From positions 44,408,786-44,472,785 of the forward strand of contig NC_077245.1 of assembly GCF_947179165.1 (NCBI RefSeq): a stretch of 64,000 nucleotides of DNA, written 5' to 3'. Below the pieces are notes generated by a model. It was given only the letters and a program-made list of their open reading frames with translations. It was not told where the DNA came from and searched no databases. A program made the translations under genes and the position numbers. The stretch comes from Solanum dulcamara. Taxonomy: Eukaryota; Streptophyta; Magnoliopsida; Solanales; Solanaceae. This document shows, piece after piece, positions 34,409 to 47,653 of this stretch (its first letter is position 1; each line of letters begins with the position of its first letter).

Positions 34409-37400
34409 TGTAATGACCCTCCAAGTCATTTTAGAAATAAGGCATTCATTCTGTCATTTAGAGCATTTCTGTAGCTATCCTAAGTCATTGATGACTTGCT
34501 GGCACTGACTATTTGATCGCTTGGTCATTCGTTTGGATTTTAGGCTTGTTTCCCTATCTTGGAGCTATTATAACTTGAAAAGTTGACTTCGGTCATAACT
34601 TTAGGAAAGTGACCTTAGAATGAAATTTTGATGGTTCCATCAGCTCTAGAATAGCCAAATAAGGCTAGTAGCATAGTCAGCACGAGTATCGAGACAATTG
34701 ATATGATTTTGGGGCTATTTGGAGCTTTTGCCTTTGAAATTTAGTTCATGATTGACTTTGGTCGACATTCTTGGAAAACGCACTTAGATGAAAATTCTAA
34801 TAGCGCAATTAGTTTCGAAATGTCGAGTTTGGTGTAGAACGATTCTTCATTCGCTTTCTGAGGCTTTTTGTCTAATTTCGAGGAATGTTGTGGAATTTGG
34901 CTCAAAATAGCACTTGGGTATGAGACCCACTTTTCATTAAAATAAACTCATATGGGAATTTCAAATTTCATTAAGTCTAAAACATCAAATTTGGTGGGGT
35001 AGCATATATCGTTTGGTCGCACGGAATTTCGAACGAATCTCGAGCACCCCGTCAGAGAAATTGGCCTGCTAAGTTCATTTTTGCACTAGATGGGTCTAGT
35101 GTTGTCGCTAAAGCGACTCTTGGTCACTAAAGCGAGTGCCGCTAAAAAGGCTAGGAGGTCACTTAAGTGACCAGCCCTCTTGGGCGGATGTCGCTTAAGA
35201 GACAGACCTGTCGCTGGAGCGACTTGTCACTTAAGTGACCTAGTGTAGCTAAAGCGATGCCCACCTCTTTGAGGTGGTCTCTTAAGCAACCAACAATTGT
35301 TCTCTTTTGCGACACCTGAGGCCCGTTTAAGTCCAAATTTCTAGTTTTGATCTCTAACTTTGAATTATAATTTCTCCTTCAATTTATGGGCTATTTGGGG
35401 GTTTCAAAATGTTATGTTGCGTGGTTTTTCGAGGGAATTCTAGTAGTGTGATCAGAATTAAGATTTGGGGCTCCCCTTGAGGTAAATTTACTTTTCCCCT
35501 GTGTTTCTAATGTTCTTGGGATATGAAGTTGATCATAAGTGCATATGTGGGTTGGGTAAGTTTTTGTGTATGAATTGTGTTCATTTTTGTAACATGGGCT
35601 GGGGGTAGTAAATGGAGACTATTTTCGAGTCAATTCCATGATTTATAGAGCGGGTCCCACGATTTTCAATTTTTGACTCCAAAATTAGCTGTGTTTGAAT
35701 TTGATTATTTTAGTGTCATAACGATTGTAATAATATTGTGATTCTATTGTTGATAGCGTGTCAGCGTTCGGAGGTCATTCGAAAGGGAAAACCTCCAATT
35801 TCATGAGTTAAAGCGTGCATGGTCGGTCTGCGGGTAGGATACGATTTTTCTTCCTTTAGACTGAGCATGTATAGCACCTGTATACTGAATTATATGAGCT
35901 TTGAGGGGTTTGGGTATCGAGAATGCTAAATTCCTAGAATTCTTGTCCTAGGCATTATTTTAGGAAATTGTTGGACTCTTAAAACATGACTCCTGTTGTT
36001 TTGGTTATCCCTACTTTGTGGTGTGTGTTGTACTATTGGGTGATACATTTGGAAGCATGTTTGGCCTTAGTCTAGGATTAAACTAGTGTTGCCTTAGACT
36101 TGCACGATTTTGGTGCTGTTAGGCCTTAGAAATTATCCGACATCATTTTGGACAGCTTTGCTCCTTGTAAACTAATATAGAAGACTTGACTCTGATAGTC
36201 TGAGTTTTAGCTTGGCAGTAACACAACTTGGGAACCTTACCTCCATATTGTCATATTCTTCTATTGGTTCCTTATAGCTTGGTTCGTGGTTTTGGAGGTC
36301 TTTTCGATAATTCTGGTGGGATGTGGTTCTGGTGGAGTAATTCATTGATGGCGCTTGGTATGGGGATACTCCCCATGATGCCGCTGATCCTCATTCTGAA
36401 TGACTCGCCTCTGTTCATTGTTTAAGTCCCTATTTCACTCCACCGGGCGGGGTTCAATCCCCTGCCTTATTATTGTAGCCTCGGTTCAAGTCCATTGCTC
36501 CTTATTTAGTCGTGGCTAGATCCCACTGCCTTTATTATCACCTCAGTTCATGTCTTTCACTCTTCACTTAGCTGTGGTTCGAGCCCACAACCTTTACATA
36601 GCCTCGGTTTAAGTCCATCACTCATTACTCGTTTTGGTTCAGCTCCTTAGCTGTTGTTACTCGGTTCAAGTCCATGGTCTAACTTGCCCCGATGTTCAAA
36701 CCCACGACTATCTATCATCCTATTCAACTCTGTGGTATCTTTAAAATCTCGATTCGAGTTCCTGATTCTCTTATTAATCTTCGGTTCAAGTCCTTATCTA
36801 CTCTCGACTTTGGGTTAAAGTTTCAGGCTTTCAGGATGGTTTGGTTTAAGTCCGAGAAATGGGTGGCATTATTGGAACTTTATCGAATCTATTCATTTTA
36901 CTTCAACTATCTTTGCTCTTATCGGGCTTATGAGAGTCCGTTCAGGTTGCTACTTTTAGACTTGTGCAAGAGCGTAATCATCGGGTTTATGGGAGCCCGA
37001 CGTATCTAGCTATTTTTCTCTTCGTGTGTTAAGTATTCTTATTTATATACCTACATTTACTTCTTGCCTTATCTTTGGTTGTAATTACTTTCTCGCATTT
37101 CAGTTTACTTTTGCTTATCTTGTTCAGTCGGCCTATGATGCCTATTGGGTACCTATTATTTTGGTATTCATACTACACTCTGTATCTGTTTTAATGATGC
37201 AAGTCTGAGTACTAGCTACCAGCGTTGATTCGAGCCAGCTGCTATCTTGATTGGAGGCGAGGGTGAGCACACAACATTCTGGAGTTACTCGTCTCCCTCT
37301 GTACATATATTTTGCATGTCTTTTGCTTTTTGAGAAATACTTAATTCTATGGTCTACTTTTGGGACTTGTACTCTTTTTGGTTGTAGCTCTGTTCATGTG

Positions 37401-37614
37401 ACTTTTAGGTTCTGGAATGGATCTTTTTATTTGTATATATTTCATTTAGCTTCCGTCGTTCAGTTATGCTTTTGTTATTTCATTACAACTTTTTGTTGTA
37501 TTGTTGGTCTTCTACCCTGACATCCCATTACTCATACTTTTAGGATATGGGTCGATTTGCCTAGTAGATGGTCATAGTAGGCGCCATCATGACCTGAGAA
37601 ATTGAGTCATATCA
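34409..37614 (+). mobile_element. Element D 3' LTR, 3206 bp
   Basis: It runs from TGTAATGACCC to GAGTCATATCA and belongs to the same family as the solo LTR at 26735. The cassette at 35105-35310 contains TCGCTAAAGCGAC-type words and a perfect 16-bp palindrome GGTCACTTAAGTGACC (35157-35172), repeated at 35226-35240. The region 36430-36700 has a repeated CGGTTCAAGTCC-like phrase. Its end abuts copia gag sequence exactly, so D had inserted into the SIRE element. Confidence 0.8.
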
Positions 37615-38236
37615 GACATATTGCTAATGAATGTCCTGAACCTATAATGGGATATCCACAAAGTCAACCCAAAGCTGTTAGCAGCTGGAGTTATGAAGAC
37701 AACTCAGAATTTGAACACAATGATTCAGGAAATGTCTACTTCATGACAATTGGAGAAACAAGCAAGGTAATTTTTGAAACTTGTCAAAATTGCTTTGAAT
37801 TAAAAAATCTTTTGGATCAAGTAGTATCTGATCTAAATAAAACTTTTAAAAATGTTAGATCTATTCTAAAAGAGAAAAGATTTAGAAATAAAAATATAAG
37901 TTTGTTCTGTTGAAAGAGATCTTCTTTAAGAAGAAAATCATGACCTAAAAATGCAAATCAATAATTTTCAAAAATTTCCTAATCAAAGTCCTATCAGGTC
38001 TACTCAGTCGACTAATTATTTTAAGCCCTCTGAATTTCAAAGTAATTATTACAGCTTTTAAGAATCCGAAAACCATTTTCCCATCTCTTGTCACTATTGT
38101 GGTAAATCCGGGCATAAACATTTAAAATGTAGATTTCGTTACTCAAATTCCTCTAAATGGGATTGGAAACCTAAATCATCCTCTAACAAAGTTTCAAAAG
38201 GACCCAAGAGTACTTGGGTACCAAAAAATGAGTAAT
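37615..38236 (+). pseudogene. SIRE copia gag, C-terminal part with two CCHC knuckles
   Basis: The stretch opens inside a first knuckle (HIANECPEP), continues through a readable block to about 37910, and then drops into another frame. The second knuckle CHYCGKSGHKHLKC (C-x2-C-x4-H-x4-C) is at about 38087-38128. Several stops lie between them. Two knuckles in gag are usual for this lineage. Confidence 0.8.
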
Positions 38237-38985
38237 ATACTTGTTTTGCAGGAACACTACTCAAGGTCAAAATGAAAATGGTATTTGGATAGTGCGTGTT
38301 CAAATGATATGACTAGCAACAAAAACTTATTCAAATCATTTGCAGATTTCAATGGTGGAAAAGTTAGATTTGGAGATAATTCTACAAGAACTGTCATTGG
38401 TATAGGCACCATTTCATTTAATGAATCATGTGACATTACTAATGTTTATCTTGTGAAAGGTTTGAGGTATAACTTGTTGAGCATAAGTCAACTATGCGAC
38501 TCCGACCTAGAAGTTAGATTCAAGAAAATAGGTTGCATAATTGAGGACAACTCTGGTAAATCTATTCTCTCGGGATGTATAGAAAAAAATGTCTACATTC
38601 TAGACTAAGTAAAAGGAAGTTCAGAACATATTTGTTTGGCCTCTATTTCTGAAGATCCTTGGATATGGTACAAAAAACTCGATCATGCTAGCATATAATT
38701 AATTGATAAACTTGTCAGACATGAACTCGTTTTGGAAGTACCCACGCTAGACTACTCAAAGGATCACATTTGTGATGCATGTCAAATGGGTAATCAAACT
38801 CGAAACTTATTTGTTGCTAAAGATGTTGTAGCCACCTCAAAATCCCTCCAATTACTTCACATGGACCTATTTGGACCAACCAGAACTGTAAGCATAGGAG
38901 GAAAAAGGTACGCTTTTATAATTGTTGATGATTACTCTTTTTTTACTTGGTTATGTTTCTGTTTAACAAAGATGATACTTTGAAA
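38237..38985 (+). pseudogene. SIRE copia protease and integrase zinc-binding region
   Basis: LDSACSNDMTSNKNLFKSF at 38285 is the aspartic protease active-site block, and LRYNLLSISQLCD is a following landmark. The GAG-pre-integrase region reads WYKKLDHASI with a stop where the family has a Met/Asn, then CDACQMGNQTR, the Cys pair of the integrase zinc domain, and LLHMDLFGP with the first catalytic Asp. Confidence 0.85.
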
Positions 38986-39806
38986 AATTTTAAGATTTTC
39001 TGTGAGAAGATTCAAAGAGACAAAGATTACTATATCACTTCAATCATAAGTAATCATGGAGGAGAATTTGAAAACAGATCTTTTGAAAAATACTGCAATG
39101 AAAAAGGTTACTCACATAACGTCTCATCTCTGAGATCCTCACAGTAAAATGGAGTGGTTGAATGAAAAAATAGAACTCTTCAAGATATGGCAAGAACAAT
39201 TATTTATGAACACTCTTTCCCTCATCAATTCTGGGCAGAGGCAGTAAGTACAACTTATCACATTCTAAATCGTTCCCTGATCAGACCCATTCTGAAAAAA
39301 GACTCCAAATGAACTCTAGAATGGTAAGCGACCTAATATCAGTTACTTTCTTCCTTTTGCATGTAAATGCTTTATTCCCAATAATAGGAAAGACAATCCA
39401 GGTAAATTTGATCCACAAAGTGATGAAGGTATCTTTCTGAGCTACTCTAACTCTAGTAGATCCTAAAGAATTTTCAATAAGAGAACTTCAGTTATGGAAG
39501 AATCTACTCATGTTATATTTGATGATTCTAACTGAATTTCTGAGAAAAATATTAGTACAGATAATGATGAATTCCAAAACTCTCAAAGTGTTGTTATGTC
39601 AACCAAAGAAGTTGATTGTCCAAAACAACTGACTGATAGTCAAGGAAATCAATTCACGGTCAAAGCTATTCCAAATGAATGAAAAAGTGAATCTGACTAT
39701 CCAAAGAAATTCATTATTGGAGATCCAAATGAAGGAATGAAAACAAGAGCATCTAGCAAGAAAAATACAAATGTAGCTCTCATATCTCAGCTTAAACCAA
39801 AACAAT
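38947..39806 (+). pseudogene. SIRE copia integrase core and C-terminus
   Basis: A frame change at about 38960-38985 leads to the block SIISNHGGEFENRSFEKYCNE (second catalytic residue is Asn-His where Asp-His is usual). It is followed, through stops, by NGVVE, LQDMARTIIYEHSLPHQFWAE and a readable stretch ending LISQLKPKQ. Here a TIR element interrupts the gene, and the copia frame resumes at 41106 with KIDEALKDS. Confidence 0.85.
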
Positions 39807-41098
39807 GACGGAATGACCTGGAAGGCCCTTGTATTTGGCTCCGTTTGTAAGTTATACCCTTATACTTATGACTTTGCCAACTGAACTCTTAAACTCACTA
39901 AAATACAATATTTTAAATCCTTTTTGGACAATTTAGTGGTGAGCGAATTACAACCAATTACACATCAATTTCCACATCATTTAAAACTGCCCCATAGAAA
40001 ATTACATGTTAAAAGTCTAAAAATTCATATTTCATTTTCTCTTTGTTCAAACAGATCTACATAATTTTCTCATCCTAATTTTTTTCCTTTTGCTCCCACG
40101 ATACTGTCAATTGTTGATAGTATTTGAGTGCGATTTTCAATCTCTCTTTGTATATTTATTAAGCTCGTCTTAATCTAGAATAATATCTATTTTGTTTTTT
40201 TTTTGGTCATTGATTTTTGTGCATATCGAATTTTAGACTTTAGGGATTTTATAAGAATTATCGTGGAATTTTTTAAAATTTTGCTTCTCTTTTTTGGGTG
40301 TTTGATGAAATCAGAGAAAACTATATTTTTTGTGCGATAAAATTGAAGAAATTAGAAATCTATATACTTGGTATTTGGTGAAAAAAGATGGAAGATTAGT
40401 TTTTTTTATTTTTTCTGGGTGTTTCATGAAAATAAAAAAAGATTTTTTTCTTATGTATGTTTGATGAAATTATAGAAAGAGAATTTTCGTTTCTTGGTAT
40501 TTGATGAAATTGGACAAAATTATTATATTAAATATGTTAGAATTTGTGGATCTAATCAGAAGATTAAGGTGGAGGAGAAAGTTTTTTGAAGAGTGATTAT
40601 TGAAGAGATATTTCTATCGGTGGTAGGACAAATAAATAAAGTTAAACAGCTGAACAAGCATCAAAGATAAAATCAAAAAATTAAAGAAGAAAATTGACTT
40701 ATAATGAAGGATCTACACAAGTAAACGGACCTAGAAAAAAGGAATAATAGCATAAACAAAACAAAAAATAATTGGGAAGAAATTTGGAAAGAAAAATTGA
40801 AGGAAAGGCCAAATTGAGCTCAAATTTTGCTCGACAATGTTGTTGGACTAATTGGGGTAGAAGATCATGTTATAAAGGTCAAAGGTGACCAAAATTGACT
40901 TTTTAGGATTCCTCACGTGCATAAAATATGTGCATCACACGCACATAAGATAAAAAATGTCACATAGGATGACATATCATCAAAAGGGTTTAAACATTGT
41001 GTTTCAGTGAGTTTAAAGATTTAATTGGCAAATTCATAAGTATAAGGGTCCAACTTAGAAACGAAGCCAAGTACAAGGGTCTTCTAGGTCATTCCGCC
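39807..41098. mobile_element. Long-TIR element (Mutator-like, non-autonomous), 1292 bp
   Basis: The left end GACGGAATGACCTGGAAG and the right end, read in reverse (GGCGGAATGACCTAGAAG), begin inverted repeats of at least 100 bp with the same internal order (CCCTTGTANTTGGCT, then CCCTTATACTTATGA). The flanks CAAAACAAT and AAAGAAAAT agree at 6 of 9 positions, suggesting a decayed 9-bp duplication. No transposase-like ORF is present. It cleanly interrupts the copia pol. Confidence 0.75.
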
Positions 41099-42600
41099 AA
41101 AGAAAATCGATGAAGCCTTGAAAGACAGTCACTGAAAAAAGGCTATGCAAGAAGAACTAGATCAATTCAAGAAAAAATAAGTGTGGACACTAGTTCCAAA
41201 ACCTGAAGAAACTTCAATTGTTGTTACAAAGTGGATTTTCAGAAAAAAAATTGAATGAAGCAAGTGAGGTTGTGCAAAAAAAGGCAGGTTAGTAGCTCAA
41301 GGTTACTCACAACAAGGAGTCGACTATGACGAAACATTTTCTCCTGTAGCAAGGTTGGAGTTGATTTGTCTACTTCTTGATTACGCAGGTTTTAAAAGTT
41401 TTAAATTATTTCAAATGTACGTGAAAAGTGCCTTCCTAAATAGTTTTATTAAAGAAGAATTGTTTGTCAAATAACCTCCAGGTTTTTAAATCTTGAATTT
41501 CCATACCATGTTTTTAAAGTTGTCTAAACATCTTTATGGTCTCAAACAAACTCCTAGGGCTTGGTATGAGCGATTGAGCTCCTTTTTAATTTCTCATGAA
41601 TTTACAAGAGGCAAAATTGATACTACTCTTTTTATCAAATGTTCATCTCTTGGCAATCTAATCATTCAAATTTATGTTGATGATAGTATTTTTGGAAGTA
41701 CTAATGATTTATTGTGTAAGGAATTTGCAAATTTAATTCAAAGCGAATACGAAATGAGCATGTAAGGTGAGTTAACTTTATTTTTGGGTCTACAAATTCA
41801 TCAATCTAGCAAGGGCATCTTCATCAGTCAAAGTAAGTACACTAAGGAACTCATTCACAAGTTTGGAATGAGTAATGCCAAAGCTATAGGAACTTCAATG
41901 AGTCCTACATGTTCCTTGGATATGGACAATAAAGGTAAACATGTAGATGAAACCAAATATAGAGGTATGATTGGTTCTCTTCTGTATTTAACTGCTAGTC
42001 GACCAGATATAATATTCAGTATTTGTAAATGTGGTCGATTACAATCGGGTCCTAAAGAATCCCATTTAACTGCTATTAAAAGAATTATTAGATATCTTGT
42101 AGGTACTACCTCTCTTGGTCTTTGGTATGCTAACTCTACTGATTTCAATCTTAATGGTTTTTCAGATGCTGACTTTGCAGGTGAAACAATGATAGAAAAA
42201 GTATCAGTACCACTTGTCAATTTCTTGGAAATTCATTAGTTTCCTGAAATAGTAAAAGGCAAAATTGTGTCTCAATTTCTACAATGGAGGCAGAATACAT
42301 TGCTATTAGTTTGTGTTGCACTCAACTACTATGGATGATTTATCAATTAGTAGACAATGATTTATCCTGCAAACCTGCTCAAATTTTCTATGATAATTCT
42401 AGTGTTATGTCTTTTTAAAAATCCTGTGCATCATTCTCGAGCTAAACATATTGACATCAAGAATTATTTTATTAGAGATTATATTTTAAAAGGTGATGTT
42501 GAAATATCTTTTGTTAACACTGATTGCCAATTAGCTGATATTTTTACAAAACCTCTTCTTGAAGAGAGATTTTATTTTCTCTGAAAATCCTTGGGAATTA
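41099..42600 (+). pseudogene. SIRE copia reverse transcriptase and RNase H
   Basis: The sequence resumes with KIDEALKDS and AMQEELDQF, then [37 protein letters not shown] and the catalytic IQIYVDDSIFGS (YVDD codons at 41672-41683, intact). RNase H landmarks are GFSDADFAG, HHSRAKHIDIKNYFIRDYI and LADIFTKPLLEERF. Stops occur at 41763 and around 41480, with a frameshift near 42240-42360. Confidence 0.9.
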
Positions 42601-42836
42601 TTGAAAATCTGTGTTAATTTTTTACTCTGATTATGTTTCCATAATTATCTATGTACTTCATTAATTACCACCGCCATTCCTTCACCCTATGTAATTATTA
42701 CTGCCATTTCTCCTTCTTGTCTGCATCGCGTCAATCAATCCATTCCTTTTTCAAAATTGTCTTCTCTTCTTCCATACTCTTCCTCTTCATCTTTCAAAAA
42801 CTCTTCTTTTAAAACGTTACTTTTCTCCTTCTTCAA

Positions 42837-43778
42837 TGGCGAAAACCTCCAAGTCTTCTCCTCTTCCTCCGCGTAAAAGTTCTCATAACAAAGAAAAGGG
42901 AGTTGTTTTTTCCCCTGTTCCGTTGACTCCGATGGTTTAGAATATCAATCTCTCTCTTGTTTTTCTAATTCATCTCATCCTCCCAAGCCTCCCACTGAAG
43001 AGGAAATCACTGGAGACATGAAGAAAAAGGTAAAATTTGACATGGATAGTTCTTTGGATGTTAAAATTGATTTTTGGGTCTCTTCTCATGAATCTCTATT
43101 TCATTCCCTGAAATCTAAGATCATTGTGCATGGCCGCATTATTGATCTAAACCTTTTTCTATCCAAAAATTGTCCCATTAAAGAGATCTTTGAATATCAA
43201 GGTTGGGTAAATATCTTTTCCTGCACACCCAACACCATTTATGAACCTCTTATCTGCCTTTTTTACTCTAATCTCAAGTCTTCTAAGCCTAGATAGTTGG
43301 AAACTTTCGTTCTTGGTAAAAGGATTTTTCTTAATTGTGATATTTTTGATGCTATCTTTGAAATCTCTTGCTCAAGTATTTGTGCTTTTTCCAAATGCTC
43401 TTGGCTATCTGATCTTGGTGTTTCCTTTGAGGAAGCTAAAAAGTCCATTGCCTTAGAATCTGTGGTTAATCTTTCCTCTCAGTTAGGTCTTAAAGATGTG
43501 TCTTTTGAAACAATGGTATTCTCTCACATTACCGTGACAACTCTCCTTCCTCGAGCTGGCTCTCACTCTACTCTTACAACTCAAGACACTCTTGTCACCT
43601 ACTACCTCTTCTTCAAACATTGTCTCAAGCTATCCTCTTTTATTCTGAACTATATGCTGGAATTTGCCTCTAACACTTCTAGCCTTCCCTATGGCATGGT
43701 AATCACTCATATTTTTACAGGCTAATCACATCAATCTTGATGATTTTCCTCCTATCCTTGTTAAACAAAGTTACAATT
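42837..43778 (+). pseudogene. SIRE copia third ORF (envelope-like/aORF), first part
   Basis: An ATG at 42837 (MAKTSKSSPLPPRKSSHNK) starts a Ser/Pro/Lys-rich N-terminus. Frame breaks near 42930-43018 lead to VKFDMDSSLDVKIDFWVSSHE, and a stop at 43294 is followed by LETFVLGKRIFLNCDIFDAIF, ITVTTLLPRAGSHSTLTTQD and SNTSSLPYGMVITHIFTG. ORFs of this type follow pol in SIRE elements; the function is unknown and the label envelope-like is historical. I see no convincing signal peptide or membrane segment. It is interrupted at about 43779 and continues at 51912. Confidence 0.75.
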
Positions 43779-44313
43779 CTAAGGAGGTGACCTTTGAGCT
43801 AAGGGGGAGATGATAAGGTAATGAACCTAAGTAAGTCTTGAGATTTTGATAGTGATGAGTTGATCAGGATGAGAAATTGATGTTTTTTTTCCATCTCGCA
43901 TTTTTCTAACTCTTCAGCCGAGGTAATACTCTATTCCTTCCCCGTGTATGAGCACCATGCCCATGGCCTAGACCCATGCACCCCCATGTTGATAATAGTA
44001 AACTGGATTGAGTGAAAGTAGATGGGGAGAGTGAGTGTTTCTTGATTTTGATAGTTATGTTATACTTGTTTAGTTAAGGATAGAGGTGTAGAAGGGGAGC
44101 GATATGAGACCCTGTGATATGCAATAAATAGGTAAGAGTATTTTAGTATGTCTCTAGGTAAGAGCTCATGCAATAATAGAGGTACAAGCGTTAAAGTAGG
44201 CCTAACAATTCTTAGATGTGGTTGAGGTGGTTAGAGTGATAGGCTTGAGTGTGTAGTTATCACTATGAGAGTGATGGTAGTAGGTTATTAATGACTTTTG
44301 GGGAAGTGATTGG

Positions 44314-44560
44314 ATGTACGTGAAGGGTGTTATGAGTCTCGGAAAGAAGGGGAAGCTTGGGCACCGATATATTAGCCTCCATGAATTGGAGTTACCTTCT
44401 GAGTTAGCCATTTTTAGTCTGGTGCTTCATGTCTCCATGATCAAATGAGTACTTAGGAGATCCTTTGTTTATAGTTCCCATTGAAAGTGTTGAAATCAAG
44501 GATAGTCGGTCCTATGAGGATGACATAAAGACCAAATATCCACTTCTATTTGTGCCATCA
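44314..44560 (+). pseudogene. Integrase C-terminus remnant in element E, first copy
   Basis: The frame reads YVKGVMSLGKKGKLGHRYIS and ELELPSELAIFSLVLHVSMIK before breaking, a decayed version of the GPY/F-type block of element C (GVMRFGRKGKLSPRYIG). The same remnant is at 49166-49420. Confidence 0.7.
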
Positions 44561-44877
44561 ACGATAATGTTGAAAGTAACTTCCTATTCTTGATTCGAGT
44601 TGATGTCTTCCTTCTTGAGTTCGATGGTTGATGATCTAGATGTTTGAATGATTCGATTGATGGAGTTTCGATTTTCTATTCGTGCCTAATGATGGGAATG
44701 ATGAAGGTAATGTCCCTACTCTTGACTTGAACTGATTTGCCTATTCTTGAGTCGGAATAGTTAATTGTCTAGATTGCTTGATTAATTGATTTGATTGAGT
44801 CTCAATTGTTATTCATTCCTTGACTCCAGCTCTGCTTGATCTTCATTCGAGGATGAATGATCCCATGGGGCAGATAA

Positions 44878-47638
44878 TGTAACACCCTAATTTATTTTGC
44901 CAAGACTCAAACCATTTTTCATATGCGTGTAGGATCGAACTCGGTGAATTCTAGTTGTATTTATGAGATAGGATCAATTCCTAATTAGTTGAAGTGTATT
45001 AGATATGTTTTAGGATCATAAGGGATCTCTAATACCAAGCCAATTCCAAAGAATTTCTATCGGCTAATTTTGCCAATGAGTCCGTATAAGGGTCAACTTC
45101 AAATGACTATATCTCCTAGAATATAACAAATTGGGTGACCCATAACCTATACAATTAAAAGCCTTTGAGTCTTATTTCCAACTTCACCAAGATTATATTT
45201 TTTCGAGTTTGGAATCAAAAGTTATGCATTGAGAGCAAAGATTAGAGAAGAGGAAGAGGGCTAGAGTTCAAGTTCTTCAAGTAAGGCCAACAAATCCTTT
45301 ATTTTTTTCTTCAAGTCAGGTATGTAAGACTAACCTAAAATATTGATTGAGTTTTTCCATATTCCTCATAGATGTGTTGGATAAAAATTATGAAAGGCTT
45401 GAACCCTCTATGAAGATTTTCTTGAATTCTTGAATAATTATCTTTCATATTTATTTCACAAACGATAGTTACATATTGATTATAATGAATTTTTTTATAT
45501 AAATTCATATGTATTGATGGTATTTTCGAGTTGAGTTTTATTGAGAGTATGGATTCATGTATTCATTCACATGAACCCAAGATGAGATTTTTTTTATATA
45601 ATTTGTCTTGAGGGTGAGATTGATAGTTTTTATATAAATATTGCTTTCAAAGGGAGATGATGTATTTTTTTGTTAATGAGTATGAATGAAATTGAATATA
45701 GATATAAATGGAGATTTTGGAGCAAGATGTTTGATGATGATGTGAATGATGGTTATCTTTAACATAAGTAGAATGATTGATGAAGAGGTATGTTGATGAT
45801 GATGTTTGAGATGAAATGAATTGGAGTCTAATTTGACTACATGATATGCGATTTGAATAATTTGATTTGATTGGAGTCATATGAGTATAAATGATTGTTT
45901 TAGAAGGAGTTTTAAATAAATAATTTGTGAATATTTTTGCATAAACTATTTATACACTATTTTGAGTTTAAGAATGATTATTTTCATCTTTGATTTAAAA
46001 AGAGTTTAAGCATGAGTTGAGTTTGAGAAGTCTCTTAATTATTATTTTTGAACATGAGTATTTTGAGTATAAACAAGTTGAGCATTTTCACATTAAAATA
46101 TCTATTTTTGAGTTTGAGTTGAGGAGTTAAGATTATGTTTTAAATGCGTCTAATATTTTTTGCATTCATTGAGTTGAGATGGTATCAAATTCAAAAAGAA
46201 GAGTTTGATGATTGGGATGAGTTGATTGTGAATGAAGTGCAATGAGACCAGATTGATGGAGTTTTGAAAAGAGTCCAATGAGACTAAATGAGTTGATTTG
46301 AAACTAAGTCCTGAGAGACTAAATGATTATTTTGAATATTTTACTCACGTGATAGATATGTGCATATTGAGTTTGGGAGGAGTATTGAGCCAAAGATTGG
46401 GTAAGAGTATAGTCCATACTCGAACCCCATGAACTACGTAGCCAGCATAGGAAGGGATTGGACCGTTAAAGTCGGATGTTTTCCATGAGATTAGACTGTT
46501 AAAGTCGGATGTTTCCCATTTTATCATCTTGAAATTATAGGACTTGATTGATTGATGGAACCATGATTGGTTGATTCATTCATACCCCGGCAAAGTATGG
46601 GCGGACGTGGCAACAATGTGGCTCGTTGTACATCACCTATTTATAGGTGGTGGATTGTTGTTGGTTAGAAAAACTCTCAAATTGAGTGGATTATGCATGA
46701 TATGATTGGTTTGATTGTGATTGTAGATGATTGAGTCGAATTGTGAAACATTGCTAAATTCTAATTTACATATCTATTGAGTTGAGTCCTTTGACTTTGT
46801 TATTGAGTTGATTGTATATGATTAGATTGGATTGTATGTAATTGGATTGTATACGATTCGATTGGATCAGATTGTATATGATTGGATTGGATCGTATTAT
46901 ATATAATTAGATTAGATCGAATTGTAAATGATTGGATTGGATTGAATTGGATCGTATATGATTGGTCTCTGTCTAAACTGTGTTCTTACTTTAGACTTTT
47001 GACACCTTGATTGAGTATCTCTTATCTTTATGTCTTATCTTTATGACTTGAGATATTTGAACCGATATTGTTTTATGTTGACACATGTTTTATTCTGTCA
47101 TATTACATACTCGTACATTCCACGTACTGACGTCCATTTGGACATGTATCATTTCATGATGCAGAAACAGGTTTAAGAGATCATCAATAGGCGCACCGCT
47201 GAGGATCTGTTCACACTCAGCTTATTAGTGAGTCCTCTCCTACATTTGGAGGACACCACTTATGTTATTCTTGCATTGAGTTTAGTCTTTTCATCCTGAT
47301 TTGAGGTAGTCATGAACCTGTCATTGGCACCAATTAGATAGTAGTGATAGAGGCTTCATAGACTAGATAGTGATGAGTCGATTGAGTATTTTATTTCCTT
47401 GAATTATTCTTGTCAGACTATTTTAATAACATAGATTGGGGTTTGATTTGTTGGCTCATGGCCTTTTTTACTTGAGTTAGATTGTTGATTGGGATTATCC
47501 ACCTAATTATTCTTTATTTTAAGACTTCCGTTGATTGATTGAATGAATGGATGTCTGATTGGACTAGGTGGTTCACTTGGAGACCAACAATGGTCTTCAG
47601 TGCTGTCCACATCTAGAGTACCCTCCCAGGGCATGAAA
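44878..47638 (+). repeat. Element E LTR1, 2761 bp
   Basis: It starts TGTAACACCC after the tract CCATGGGGCAGATAA and ends GGGCATGAAA next to the primer-binding site. The ~145-bp block with the dyad cassette found in LTR2 at 50086-50233 is absent here. On the other hand, it holds a ~700-bp part (46350-47080) that LTR2 lacks, including repeated TGATTGGATTG(G/T)AT-type words at 46800-46965. Confidence 0.85.
46800..46965 (+). repeat. Short tandem words TGATTNGATTGGAT in element E LTR1
   Basis: About nine imperfect units of GATTGGATTGTATAT-type text follow each other. This array is missing from LTR2, so it either expanded in LTR1 or was deleted from LTR2. Confidence 0.75.
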
Positions 47639-47642
47639 AACA

Positions 47643-47653
47643 TGGTATCAGAG
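47643..47653 (+). promoter_or_regulatory. Element E primer-binding site
   Basis: TGGTATCAGAG lies four bases after LTR1. The next ~190 bp match the element C leader (7705-7890) nearly word for word, including TGTGCACCACACTTATAATC. Confidence 0.85.

Noticed and set aside
36228..37520. Run of short plus-strand ORFs as a small gene cluster
   Set aside because: They lie inside the element D LTR, have no recognisable domain and follow repeated CGGTTCAAGTCC-like phrases.
26735..37614. 26735-30291 and 34409-37614 as the two LTRs of one element
   Set aside because: The first copy has AAAAA on both sides, sits inside a palindromic element, and has no primer-binding site after it; the DNA between them includes an unrelated solo LTR. 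Two separate insertions of one family fit better.
46800..46965. CRISPR-like or regularly spaced array
   Set aside because: The units are directly adjacent GATTGGATT words without unique spacers, in a plant LTR.
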